A stretch of 64,000 nucleotides of DNA from NCBI RefSeq assembly GCF_005503355.1, contig NZ_SCMK01000013.1, forward strand, positions 1-64,000. The letters are read 5' to 3'. Under the pieces are notes generated by a model. The model saw only the letters and a program-made list of their open reading frames with translations, was not told the DNA's origin and made no database searches. The position numbers and the translations under genes were made by a program. The stretch comes from Sphingomonas sp. 1F27F7B. Its GTDB lineage: Bacteria > Pseudomonadota > Alphaproteobacteria > Sphingomonadales > Sphingomonadaceae. Shown in pieces: positions 18,639 through 27,251 of this stretch; positions within the stretch are counted from its first letter, which is position 1; each line of letters starts with the position of its first letter.

Positions 18639-19900
18639 CGATTGTCTCCGGAAACTACGGGCGCGGGCGCGATCAGACGCGCCAATCGGGCCTCGGCATC
18701 ATGATATTGGGCAAGGGCATCGACCGCGGCGTTACGGGTCTCGGCGAGAGTGCGCTCGGCCTCGAGCAGCACAAGCTGATCGAACTTGCCCCGCCCATAG
18801 CCGAGCCGCGCGATGCGAGCGGCTTCGGTCGCGGCGGCCAGCGCAGGGCCGGATGCCCGGACGCTCGCCTCGGCATTGTCGCGATCGCGTCGGGCATTGG
18901 CGATGTCCTGCTCGGCGTCGAGCTTGGCCGCCCGCTGGCGCGCATCCGCCTGGTCCCGTTCGGCGCGTGCCTGGGAAATCAAGGCCCGCCCATTGTTGAA
19001 GAAGGGCAAGGGCACCGACACGCCCAGCACCGCCGCCGTGTCGCCGGTGGCGGACAGGCGCCGCGCACCCGCGCTCACCGTCAGATCAGGCGCGCGCTGG
19101 CTGCGTGCCAGCCGGACATTGGCATCCGCGATGCGCAGGTCCGCTCGGGCCGCCGCAAAGGCCAATGTTCCCTCGGCGCGCGGCTCACTCGCCGGGCCAT
19201 AGACGCCGGTCCGCTCGAACCAGGCCTGGTCGAGCGGCGTATTCACCGCCCGGCCGGTCAGCAACGCGAGATTGCTCCGCGCCACTTGATAGGCGCGCTC
19301 GGCGCGCTCCAGGTCGGTCTGCGCGTTGATCTGGTTGACGGAAGTGCGCTGCTCGTCGATCGGCGAGCTCTCGCCGACCATCACCCGATCCTTGGCTACG
19401 CGCAGCGCCTCGTCCGCGATCTTCAACTGGTCGCGGGCGATACCGAGCCGGCGTTCGGCCGCCACGGCCTCGATATAGGCCCGGGTGACCTTCAGCCGGA
19501 CATCGGCCAGCGTGATCGCGGCGTCGAGCTGTGCCCGGTCGATCCGCGCATCGGCCACGCCGACCCGCGCACCGCGCTTGCCGCCCAGCTCGACCGGCAT
19601 CGAGAAGGTGACCGTGGTCTCGGCCTGGCCGAACCCGCGATAGGGGCCGGTGCCGACGACGTTCTCGGACTGGGCCGAGACCGAAGGATTGGGCCGCAGG
19701 CCGGCAACGGTGCGCGCGGATTCGGACGCCCGCACGCCGGCGGCGGCGGCCTCGTTGGAGGGAGAGGACAGGCCGGCCTCGGCCAGCGCCTCGTCGAGCG
19801 TAAGCACGTCCTGCGCGCCCGCAGGCGGCGGCGACGTCTGCGCCTGCGCGATACCCGCACAGGACGCCGCGGCAAGCAACGCCGCGACAAATCGATGCAT
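18635..19900 (-). CDS. czcC: CzcC-type outer membrane efflux channel (TolC family)
   Basis: The 421-residue protein has a signal peptide (MHRFVAALLAAASCAGIAQAQ). The outer membrane factor fold is seen in LTLDEALAEAGLSSPSNEAA, the repeated long amphipathic helices, and the internal duplication around VELGGKRGARVGVADARID and VPLPFFNNGRALISQARAE. It provides the outer membrane exit for the CzcAB complex. It is the first pump gene, with 61 bp between it and the upstream His-rich protein. Confidence 0.93.
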   Translation of the reverse strand: MHRFVAALLAAASCAGIAQAQTSPPPAGAQDVLTLDEALAEAGLSSPSNEAAAAGVRASESARTVAGLRPNPSVSAQSENVVGTGPYRGFGQAETTVTFSMPVELGGKRGARVGVADARIDRAQLDAAITLADVRLKVTRAYIEAVAAERRLGIARDQLKIADEALRVAKDRVMVGESSPIDEQRTSVNQINAQTDLERAERAYQVARSNLALLTGRAVNTPLDQAWFERTGVYGPASEPRAEGTLAFAAARADLRIADANVRLARSQRAPDLTVSAGARRLSATGDTAAVLGVSVPLPFFNNGRALISQARAERDQADARQRAAKLDAEQDIANARRDRDNAEASVRASGPALAAATEAARIARLGYGRGKFDQLVLLEAERTLAETRNAAVDALAQYHDAEARLARLIAPAPVVSGDNR

Positions 19901-19961
19901 GTAGGAAACTCCTGACTGTCAGACATGCCCGCGCGGACAGAGTCCGGCGGGAGCGTGACGG

Positions 19962-20300
19962 TCAGGCTTGTGGCGGTCTCAGCGCCGGGTCGGCGGTCGC
20001 TGCCGGCAGGAAATAGGCAGGCGCCGGCGTCAACCGCGCCTTGGCAACCGCGCGCGCAAACGGCGCGTCCTTCACGATTCTGGGCACGACCTGATGGCCG
20101 TGGCAGCCGCCATGATGATGGGGATAGCCCTTGTCGCCATCGGCGGGGACCTGATCCGCATCGCCGTCGGCATGCCCCATATCGACAGCGGTCTGGGTGT
20201 CGACGCAACCTGGCGGAACCTCGGTCGCATGCGCCAGCGACGTCGCGAACAGCGACATCGCGACCATGCAGATGGTCAGCAGGGTCCAGAGGGAGCGCAT
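19962..20300 (-). CDS. Small His-rich periplasmic protein, CzcI-like
   Basis: A 112-residue protein from ATG 20300, preferred over an upstream frame extension because GGGAGG precedes it by 4 nt and it begins a clean signal peptide (MRSLWTLLTICMVAMSLFAT...AHA). The mature part has an Asp-rich segment, the metal-binding cluster HHHGGCHGH and a Pro/Ala-rich C-terminus. Position directly upstream of czcC matches small periplasmic CzcI-type proteins; similarity is by context and composition, not a firm family match. Confidence 0.7.
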   Translation of the reverse strand: MRSLWTLLTICMVAMSLFATSLAHATEVPPGCVDTQTAVDMGHADGDADQVPADGDKGYPHHHGGCHGHQVVPRIVKDAPFARAVAKARLTPAPAYFLPAATADPALRPPQA

Positions 20301-20396
20301 CAGGCCTCCCTTAGCAGCTGTCCGGCGAAGTTCCAAGCCGCGGCCCGGACGCCGCCCTTGCGCCCTCGGGCACCATCCACGCGCCGCATGGCTTTA

Positions 20397-21749
20397 CTAG
20401 TCCGTTGCCCCTCCGGACCGGAGCCAGATCGTCACGCGTAGCCCTGGTCGCGCGTCCTGCAGCTCGAGCACACCCTGATGCAGGCGGGCAATCGCCTGGA
20501 CAAGCGGCAGGCCAAGCCCGTGGCCGGCGGGGTTCCGGCGCGCCTCCAGCCGCCCGAAACGACGCAGCGCCAACGGGAAATCGGCCTCGCCTATGCCCTT
20601 GCCATCGTCGGTGACCCTCAGCGCCACCCGATCCTCGCAACGCTCGATCACCAGCGTCACCCTGGTGCCCGGCCCATTGTGATTGAGGGCGTTCTCGATC
20701 AGATTGGTCATCGCCTGAGAGAGAAGCTCCACATCCCCGTCGACGAAAATGTCCGGCTCGATATCCGACAGAAGCTGACAGCCCTTGTCTTCCGCAACCG
20801 CGGAATAGCTTTCGACGACCATCGCGGATTGAGCGCTGAGGTCGAACGTCCTGAAATACCGGCGCACGGTACCGGATTCGACTTCCGATATTCGCAGCAG
20901 TGCCGAAAAGAGCGACAGGATGCGTTCGCTGTCTCCGATCGCGGCATCGACGGTTTCCAGCCCCGGCGAACCCGGCGGTATCTCTTCGAGCGCCCTTTCC
21001 AGCCGGTTCTGCAGATGCGTGATCGGCGTGCGGAGTTCGTGCGCGACATCGCTGGAAACCTGACGGAGGTTGCCGATCAACGCTTCGACACGACCGAACA
21101 TCGAGTTGAACGTATTCGCCAGCTGATCGAATTCGTCGCCATGGCCGCTGAGCGCGATGCGGGAGTCGAGATGACCGGCGATGATCGCAACTGCCGTACG
21201 GTTCATCAGGTCAAGCCGGCGGCGGATCGCCCGCTCGAACAGCAGCCCGCATCCGATCGCCAACACGATCAACACAAGTAGTGCCAGCGCAAGGAGAACA
21301 AGGGTAGTGCGCAACAACGCGGCGGCCGGCGCCGTATCCGTGGCAACGGTCAGGCGCAGCCCATTGTCGAGATGAGCGGTAAGGGCACGGACCGGAATTC
21401 CGTTGCCCGCATCGTCGCGAAAGACGGCATCGCGCCAGCCGGTGGCGAGCAGGGGATGGCCGCGCTCGCCCGACAGGCGATGCCCCCAGGCGTTCACCAG
21501 AACATAGTCGAAGCCGCCGCCACGCTCGTCATCCTCGTCGATCGCATCGAGCAGGGCCTTGTTCCCGCCCTGCTTCTGAAGATGGCGCAGGCTGTGCATC
21601 TCCGCTTCGATGCGGGCGTCGATCTGGCCCCTGATCGCGTCGTGCCCGACGAGATATGCGATCCCTCCCAGCAGCGCTCCGGCGATTACCAGCCCCGCAA
21701 CGAAGAGCAGCGTGATCTGTCGTGCACTTCGCACGCCTCTAGCAATCAT
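20397..21749 (-). CDS. Sensor histidine kinase of the czc locus
   Basis: A 450-residue membrane kinase, start ATG 21749 (MIARGVRSARQITLLF). Two membrane segments flank a periplasmic sensor loop of about 130 residues containing acidic stretches (DEDDERGGG). HAMP follows (FERAIRRRLDLMNRTAVAI), then the HisKA box SSDVAHELRTPITHL, the N-box LIENALNHNG and G-boxes DDGKGIGEAD and GHGLGLPL. It overlaps the response regulator end by 11 bp. Probably senses periplasmic metal, as CzcS does. The gene ends 96 bp before the start of the His-rich gene. Confidence 0.93.
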   Translation of the reverse strand: MIARGVRSARQITLLFVAGLVIAGALLGGIAYLVGHDAIRGQIDARIEAEMHSLRHLQKQGGNKALLDAIDEDDERGGGFDYVLVNAWGHRLSGERGHPLLATGWRDAVFRDDAGNGIPVRALTAHLDNGLRLTVATDTAPAAALLRTTLVLLALALLVLIVLAIGCGLLFERAIRRRLDLMNRTAVAIIAGHLDSRIALSGHGDEFDQLANTFNSMFGRVEALIGNLRQVSSDVAHELRTPITHLQNRLERALEEIPPGSPGLETVDAAIGDSERILSLFSALLRISEVESGTVRRYFRTFDLSAQSAMVVESYSAVAEDKGCQLLSDIEPDIFVDGDVELLSQAMTNLIENALNHNGPGTRVTLVIERCEDRVALRVTDDGKGIGEADFPLALRRFGRLEARRNPAGHGLGLPLVQAIARLHQGVLELQDARPGLRVTIWLRSGGATD

Positions 21750-22413
21750 CCCGGAGCCTGTAGCCAACCCTGCGCGCCGTCTGGATCGCATCGGACGCGA
21801 ACCCGGCGTTCAGCTTCTGGCGCAGCCTGCTCATATGGGTTTCGACGATATTGGTGTCTGGGTGGAAATGGAAATTCCAGACGTTTTCCAACATCATCGC
21901 CTTGGAGACATATCTCCCCTCGTGCAGGACAAGCTGTTCCAGCAGTTCGAACTCGCGCGGCTGCAGCATGATCCGCTGGCCGGCGCGCCAGGCTTCGCGG
22001 CGGCGGCGGTTGATCGTGATCGACGCATATTCATGAACGTCCTGAAACGCGCCCTTCGATCGGCGGAACAGCGCATCGATACGCGCGAGCAGTTCCGCCT
22101 GGGCGAACGGCTTCACCAGATAGTCGTCCGCGCCGTGCCGAAGCCCTTCCACCCGATCCTCGATGGAGCCGAGCGCGGTCAGCATCAATACGGGGTTGGT
22201 GAAGCCCGATTTCCGCAAGCTGTCGACGACGAGCACCCCATCGCCATCGGGCAGGATGCGATCGACTATCAGCAGGTCGAAATGCTCATTCTTGGTCTCC
22301 ACCAGCCCGGATTGCCCTTCCAGCACATGTCGCACCTCGTGCCCGGCATTGGACAGGCAAGCGCCGATATAGTCTGCGATGGCGATATCGTCTTCGATCA
22401 GAAGCAAGCGCAT
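21739..22413 (-). CDS. OmpR-family response regulator of the czc locus
   Basis: A 224-residue regulator. ATG 22413 (MRLLLIEDD) starts exactly at the receiver domain; an upstream TTG in frame would add seven residues. The phosphoacceptor is Asp51 (LLIVDRILPDGDG) and the switch Lys is in YLVKPFA. The C-terminal winged helix ends NIVETHMSRLRQKLNAGF. The same C-terminal wording recurs in the regulator at 60085-60765, so the two are paralogues. It likely drives the czc operon on metal exposure. Confidence 0.94.
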   Translation of the reverse strand: MRLLLIEDDIAIADYIGACLSNAGHEVRHVLEGQSGLVETKNEHFDLLIVDRILPDGDGVLVVDSLRKSGFTNPVLMLTALGSIEDRVEGLRHGADDYLVKPFAQAELLARIDALFRRSKGAFQDVHEYASITINRRRREAWRAGQRIMLQPREFELLEQLVLHEGRYVSKAMMLENVWNFHFHPDTNIVETHMSRLRQKLNAGFASDAIQTARRVGYRLRDDC

Positions 22414-22533
22414 CCATCGGCTCTGCCGCCACAAGGTTACAGTTTTCAGACGGCCGTCCGTTCAATCGATCATGAGCAGCGCCAGCCGATCGCGAAGATA
22501 AAATTGCCCCAAGGTTGGCCCCGCCGAGCGTTA

Positions 22534-22551
22534 TTGTAACGGGACCGTCAC
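22534..22551 (+). promoter_or_regulatory. Pho-box-like direct repeat upstream of TonB receptor 1
   Basis: TTGTAAC, a GGGA spacer and CCGTCAC form two 7-mers at an 11-bp period, each matching 4-5 of 7 positions of the PhoB half-site CTGTCAT. It lies about 75 bp before the receptor ATG. An equivalent pair precedes the second receptor (27003-27020). Proposed PhoB site; not proven. Confidence 0.4.
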
Positions 22552-22627
22552 ACGGCATTCCTAGCCGCCGCCGCCAGAACGGCGGGGTCGCCCCGTTATT
22601 CCGTTCGCCAGGATATCGGGGGTCACA

Positions 22628-25417
22628 ATGAACGCCATTCACCGTCGCCGCAGCTCCTTTGCGCTCGCCGCATCCGTCATGACGATTGCCCTTGTGGGTG
22701 CGATGCCGCCCGCGCTGGCGCAGGACGCCGCAACGACCGGGCGGGCGCAGGCGAATGCAAGCATCCTCTCCGGCCGCGTGCATGACGAAAACGGCTCCCC
22801 CCTGCCCGGCGCGCGCGTCGTCGTGCCCGAGCTGAACAGCGAAACCACCACCGATCTCCAGGGCGAGTTCGTGATGCCGGCACCGGCGCGGGGCGAAGTG
22901 ACGGTCCGCGTCGAATATCTCGGCCGTCCGGACGCAAGCACGCCGGTGACCCTGGCGGATCGCAGGGTCGTCGTCGACATCACCGTGCCCCGCGGCGCCT
23001 CGAGCGACATCGTGGTGACCGGCGCTTCGATCGTCGACAACACCGCGCGGGCCCTCAACCAGCAGCGACAGGCCGACAATACGGTCAGCATCGTCTCCGC
23101 CGATGCCATCGGTCGCTTCCCGGATCCGAACATCGCCGAGGCGCTGCAGCGCGTTTCCGGCATCGGCATCGAGCGCGACCAGGGCGAAGGCCGCTACATC
23201 AATATCCGCGGCGCACCGATGGAGTTCAGCACCGTCACCATCGACGGTGCGACGGTTGCCGCGCCCAGCCCGACGACCCGCGCGATCGACCTTGACACCA
23301 TTCCGTCGGACATCGTCGCGAACCTCGAGGTGACCAAGAGCCTGCTGCCGAGCCAGGATGCCGACGCGATTGCCGGCTCGGTGAACATCGCCACCCGCTC
23401 GGCCTTCGACAGCAAGGGCTTCCGCCTCAGCGCATCGGCGGGCGCCAGCTACAACGACTATGGCGGCACCAGCGACAGGCGCGGTTCGCTTTCGATCAGC
23501 AACCGCTTCGGCACCGACCGGCAATTCGGCATCCTGCTCGCCGGCAGCTATTCCAAGACGGATCGCCAGCTCGACAATGTCGAGAATGGCTGGGCAGTCA
23601 ATGCCGCCGGACAGGTGCGCCTGGTTGAGACCCTGTTCAAGGACTATGACACCAAGCGCGAGCGCGTTTCGCTCAACGGCGCGCTCGAATGGCGCCCCTC
23701 GCCGGGCAACCGGCTCTATGCCCGCGGTTCCTTCTCGCAATTCACGGACGACGAATATCGCAACCGCCTGAGCATCCTGTGGAGCGAAGGCGCGATGGCC
23801 GCGGGATCGACGGATAGCCGCGCGACCTTTTCGAACACCCGTATCGAGAAGCAGATCCGCCACCGCGTGCAGCGCAACAAGATCTATACCGGCACCGTGG
23901 GCGGCGAAAACCTGATCGGCGAAGGCAAGGTCGAATATTCCGCGAGCTATTCGGAATCGAAGCAAACCTATCCGCGCCGCGACGAATTGCTGTTCCGCTC
24001 GTCGCTGCGCCCCACCCTCAGCTATGATTTCGCCAATCCGGACAATCCGACCTACTCGCTGTTCACGACGAACGAGCATCTCCAGGCCGATCGCTATGCG
24101 TTCCGCGAAAATGCCTATCGCTCGAACAATACGCTGAACAAGGAATGGGGTCTTTCGGCCAAGGTCGAGCTGCCCGTCGATCTCGGTGGCCAGCAGGTGA
24201 TGGTCAGCTTCGGCGGCCGCTATCGCGATCGCGACGTCGTGTCGGACGAAGAGCGTTTCCGTGACCGCCGCGCCTCCGCGGCGCCCAGCGGTTCGCTGAC
24301 CAGCTTCCTCACCGACGAGCGCTCGGCGAACTTCAACTACAATCTCGGCTACAAGATCGATCCGGGCAAGGCGGACGCCTATTTCGATGCGACCAAGGGC
24401 ACGTCCGAGCGGCGCATTCCGCAATCGATCACGGCCGACTATCGTGCGGGCGAGAAGATCCTCGGCCTGTTCGGCATGGCCAAGGCGGAATTCGGGCGCA
24501 CCACCGTGATCGCGGGCGTCCGCTACGAAGCGACGGATTTCGAGGGATCGGCCCCCACCGTTGCGCTCAACGGCACGGTCGGCAAGGCGAATGTCGGCTC
24601 GCACTATGGCAAATGGTTCCCGAACCTGACCGTGCGGCAGGCGTTCACGCCGGAGCTGATCGGCCGCTTCGCACTCAGCCGCGGAATCAACCGGCCGAAT
24701 TTCGTCGATCTGGTGCCGCGTCAGCTCGACGAGACCGACAGCAGCCTGACGCGCATCACCGAGGGCAATCCCAATCTGCGGCCGACGCTCTCCAACAATG
24801 TCGATGCGGGCCTGGAATATTACATCCGACCCGTCGGCCTGATCTCGGTCAACGCCTTCTACAAGGACCTGACCGACTATCGCTACACGCTGAGCCGCAC
24901 CGTCGGCAACACCATCTATGTGCGCCCCGAGAATGCACCCGATGGGCATCTGGCGGGTATCGAGGTCAACTGGCAACAGCAGTTCACGTTCCTGCCCGGC
25001 CTGCTCAGCGGCTTTGGCGTGTTCGCCAATTACACTTGGACGGATGCCGAGATCAAATTGTCGCAGGCATTTGCCGGTCGCCGGGTGATGCCGCTGCCGG
25101 GCCAGTCGAAGTCGAGCTGGAACGCCGCCCTGTTCTACGAGAAGGGTCCATTCAACGCCCGCCTCTCCTATACCAAGCGCAGCGACTATCTGAACGCAGT
25201 GGACGCCAACGAGCCGCGGCTCGATCTCTATTGGGAGGGGCGCGGCCAGCTCGACGCGACCGCCAGCTATCAGATCGTGAAGCAGGCCACCATATTCGTG
25301 GAAGCCAAGAACCTGACCAATTCGCCGGGCGTTCGCTATTATGGCGTGCGTGAGCGCGTCTACGAATATGAGAAGTTCGGCTATTCGATCTTCGGCGGCA
25401 TCCGCATCAAGCTCTAG
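22628..25417 (+). CDS. TonB-dependent receptor with carboxypeptidase-like N-terminal domain
   Basis: A 929-residue outer membrane receptor. A signal peptide ends near ALAQ. A CarboxypepD-regulatory-like Ig domain follows (about 45-120: SGRVHDENGSPLPGARVVVPE). The plug contains VSADAIGRFPDPNIAEALQRVSGIGIERDQGEGRYINIRG (two quoted parts run together in the protein), then a 22-strand barrel ending in an aromatic-rich strand and terminal Leu (GGIRIKL). The plug wording is that of the large sphingomonad/caulobacterial TonB receptor family. The secreted phosphatase gene follows, and a Pho-box-like repeat precedes it, so a phosphate-containing substrate is the likely cargo. Substrate not readable. 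Confidence 0.92.
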   Translation: MNAIHRRRSSFALAASVMTIALVGAMPPALAQDAATTGRAQANASILSGRVHDENGSPLPGARVVVPELNSETTTDLQGEFVMPAPARGEVTVRVEYLGRPDASTPVTLADRRVVVDITVPRGASSDIVVTGASIVDNTARALNQQRQADNTVSIVSADAIGRFPDPNIAEALQRVSGIGIERDQGEGRYINIRGAPMEFSTVTIDGATVAAPSPTTRAIDLDTIPSDIVANLEVTKSLLPSQDADAIAGSVNIATRSAFDSKGFRLSASAGASYNDYGGTSDRRGSLSISNRFGTDRQFGILLAGSYSKTDRQLDNVENGWAVNAAGQVRLVETLFKDYDTKRERVSLNGALEWRPSPGNRLYARGSFSQFTDDEYRNRLSILWSEGAMAAGSTDSRATFSNTRIEKQIRHRVQRNKIYTGTVGGENLIGEGKVEYSASYSESKQTYPRRDELLFRSSLRPTLSYDFANPDNPTYSLFTTNEHLQADRYAFRENAYRSNNTLNKEWGLSAKVELPVDLGGQQVMVSFGGRYRDRDVVSDEERFRDRRASAAPSGSLTSFLTDERSANFNYNLGYKIDPGKADAYFDATKGTSERRIPQSITADYRAGEKILGLFGMAKAEFGRTTVIAGVRYEATDFEGSAPTVALNGTVGKANVGSHYGKWFPNLTVRQAFTPELIGRFALSRGINRPNFVDLVPRQLDETDSSLTRITEGNPNLRPTLSNNVDAGLEYYIRPVGLISVNAFYKDLTDYRYTLSRTVGNTIYVRPENAPDGHLAGIEVNWQQQFTFLPGLLSGFGVFANYTWTDAEIKLSQAFAGRRVMPLPGQSKSSWNAALFYEKGPFNARLSYTKRSDYLNAVDANEPRLDLYWEGRGQLDATASYQIVKQATIFVEAKNLTNSPGVRYYGVRERVYEYEKFGYSIFGGIRIKL

Positions 25418-25425
25418 GCGGGTCG

Positions 25426-25454
25426 TTCCGGGCTCGAGCAGGTCGAGCCCGGAA
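25426..25454 (+). terminator. 12-bp perfect stem-loop between receptor 1 and the phosphatase
   Basis: TTCCGGGCTCGA, loop GCAGG, then TCGAGCCCGGAA, starting 9 bp after the receptor stop and 46 bp before the phosphatase ATG. No T-run follows, so it may act as partial terminator or as a 3' mRNA stabiliser setting unequal expression of the two genes. Confidence 0.55.
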
Positions 25455-25500
25455 TCGCACGCCTCTGCCTTACGCCGCTCAAATCGCTCGAAGGGGTGCC

Positions 25501-26916
25501 ATGCGCGTTCCGAATATCTCGTTGGTCCTCTCCGCCCTGCTGCTCTCGGCCGCGACGACGCTTGATGCCCGGGCACAGACCGCGCCGCCCCGGTCGGCCG
25601 GCACGCCCTATGCCGCGCGCAACCTGCCCGATCGCATCGTCCTGACGCCGGGCGGGGATCCCACCCGGGAAATGGCCGTCGCCTATCGTACCGATGCCGC
25701 CCAGCGCGTCAGCGAGGCGGAGATCGCCGTCTCGGTCGACGGCCCCACGCTGTCCGAGAAAGCCGTGAAGCTAACCGGCGCCAACCCGCCCCGCGCCAAG
25801 GAGAGCGCCAACGGTTCTGCCCTGTACCACCAGATTCGGTTCACGGGGCTCACGCCGGATACCGTCTATGCCTATCGACTGAAGGGCAGCGCGGGCTGGA
25901 GCGAATGGCTGCAATTCCGCACTGCCGCCGCCGAGCCGAAGCCTTTCCGCTTCCTCTATCTCGGCGACATTCAGAACGGCATCCTCACCTATGCCAGCCG
26001 CGTGATCCGTCAGGCATTCCACGCAAATGGCGGCATCGAGCTCGTGCTGCACGCCGGCGATCTCGCGGCGCAACGCGACGATCTCGACCATGACGACGAA
26101 TGGGGCGAGTGGAACCAGGCGGCGGGATATAATTATGCGATCGTCCCGCAGGTTCCGGCTACCGGCAATCATGAATATGTCGATGTCGTGCTGCCGAACG
26201 GCACGGAGAGCCGGAAGCTCGGGCCCTATTGGCCGCTTCAGTTCGCACTCCCTGCGAACGGCGCGGAGCCGGCCAGGGCAACCACCTATTATGTCGATTA
26301 TCAGGGTGTGCGCTTCATCGTGCTGGACGGCACCTCGGCGATCGACCTCGGCACGATGGACGCCCAGACGCGCTGGCTCGACGCAACGCTCGCATCGAGC
26401 AAGGCGAAATGGAATGTGGTGCTGTTCCACCAGCCGGTCTTCACCTGTGCCCGCCCGACCGACACCGCCGAGATCAAGTCGGCATGGAAGCCCGTGTTCG
26501 ACGCGCGCAAGGTGGATCTCGTGCTTCAGGGACATGACCATTGCTACAGCCGCCTGACTTCCGAAGCGGGACGGGAAGCATCGGCATCCGCGCGCAGGAA
26601 CGGCGCGATCCAGGGGCCGGTCTATCTGGTATCGGTAACCGGCTCGAAAATGTACGCGCTGAACGACCGCTCCCGTACCCAGCCCGACAGGATCGCGGAG
26701 GCGACCGAGCTGTACCAGATCGTCGACGTCGCGGGCGATCGTCTCCAGTTCCGCACCTATACGGCATCCGGGAAACTCTATGACGGGTTCATGCTGGAGC
26801 GCGGCGCGGATGGCCGCAATCGCCTGATCGAGTTGCAGGAACCGATGATCGCGGTTCGTACGTGCGCCGGCATGATCGGTCCGGACGGAGGCACCTGTGT
26901 CGCCCGCGCAAAGTAG
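25501..26916 (+). CDS. Secreted purple-acid-phosphatase-like metallophosphoesterase
   Basis: A 471-residue exported enzyme with a signal peptide ending near DARAQ. An N-terminal FN3-like domain (about 30-145, ending TPDTVYAYRLKG...WLQFRTAAAE) is the arrangement of purple acid phosphatases. All metallophosphoesterase metal-binding motifs are present in order: GDIQNG, HAGDLAAQ, ATGNHEYVD, LFHQPVF and QGHDHCYSR. It releases phosphate from organic esters in the periplasm or outside. It forms a unit with the upstream TonB receptor. Confidence 0.92.
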   Translation: MRVPNISLVLSALLLSAATTLDARAQTAPPRSAGTPYAARNLPDRIVLTPGGDPTREMAVAYRTDAAQRVSEAEIAVSVDGPTLSEKAVKLTGANPPRAKESANGSALYHQIRFTGLTPDTVYAYRLKGSAGWSEWLQFRTAAAEPKPFRFLYLGDIQNGILTYASRVIRQAFHANGGIELVLHAGDLAAQRDDLDHDDEWGEWNQAAGYNYAIVPQVPATGNHEYVDVVLPNGTESRKLGPYWPLQFALPANGAEPARATTYYVDYQGVRFIVLDGTSAIDLGTMDAQTRWLDATLASSKAKWNVVLFHQPVFTCARPTDTAEIKSAWKPVFDARKVDLVLQGHDHCYSRLTSEAGREASASARRNGAIQGPVYLVSVTGSKMYALNDRSRTQPDRIAEATELYQIVDVAGDRLQFRTYTASGKLYDGFMLERGADGRNRLIELQEPMIAVRTCAGMIGPDGGTCVARAK

Positions 26917-27002
26917 CGGACCAGACGCGGCGGGCCCGATAAAGCTGCGCTTGCCGATGGCCGGCCTTCCCCATCCTCACAGCCTGCGGAAATATTCGCC
27001 TT

Positions 27003-27020
27003 TCGTCACAGGCACGTAAT
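27003..27020 (+). promoter_or_regulatory. Pho-box-like direct repeat upstream of TonB receptor 2
   Basis: TCGTCAC, spacer AGGC and ACGTAAT give two 7-mers at an 11-bp period, resembling the site at 22534-22551. Each matches about 4-5 of 7 positions of CTGTCAT. It lies 230 bp before the ATG, so a PhoB-dependent promoter here would make a long leader. Confidence 0.35.
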
Positions 27021-27169
27021 ATCTCTTCCTCACCCGATCCCGCGAAAGAACAGTTTCAAGTCGAGACGCGTCAGGGCCGTCGTCAGGCTTGGAGGAGCGG
27101 AGAGGCAGGCGCGATGGGGCCGACGGGTCCCTAAGGCGCCGACAGACGAAGTTCGAACAAAGCCGCCAT

Positions 27170-27190
27170 CCCGGCCTCTCGAAGGCCGGG
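27170..27190 (+). other. 8-bp perfect stem-loop in the leader of TonB receptor 2
   Basis: CCCGGCCT, loop CTCGA, AGGCCGGG. It sits in the probable 5' untranslated region and lacks a T-run. Could be an attenuator or RNA-stability element. Confidence 0.4.
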
Positions 27191-27251
27191 AAACGCCGGT
27201 GTTCGCCCGCGAAACATGCGGCGAGCGGCACATATCCAAAGGGGGATAGAT

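Larger units (their letters stand above)
26917..27251. other. 335-bp leader region upstream of TonB receptor 2
   Basis: No gene is visible. The region holds a Pho-box-like repeat (27003-27020) and a perfect stem-loop (27170-27190) 60 bp before the receptor ATG, followed by the purine-rich Shine-Dalgarno GGGGG near 27241. The long leader and hairpin suggest post-initiation control. Confidence 0.5.

Noticed and set aside
22286-25576. 1096-residue minus-strand open frame opposite TonB receptor 1
   Set aside because: Mirror frame of a real gene; no domain, signal peptide or ribosome binding site.
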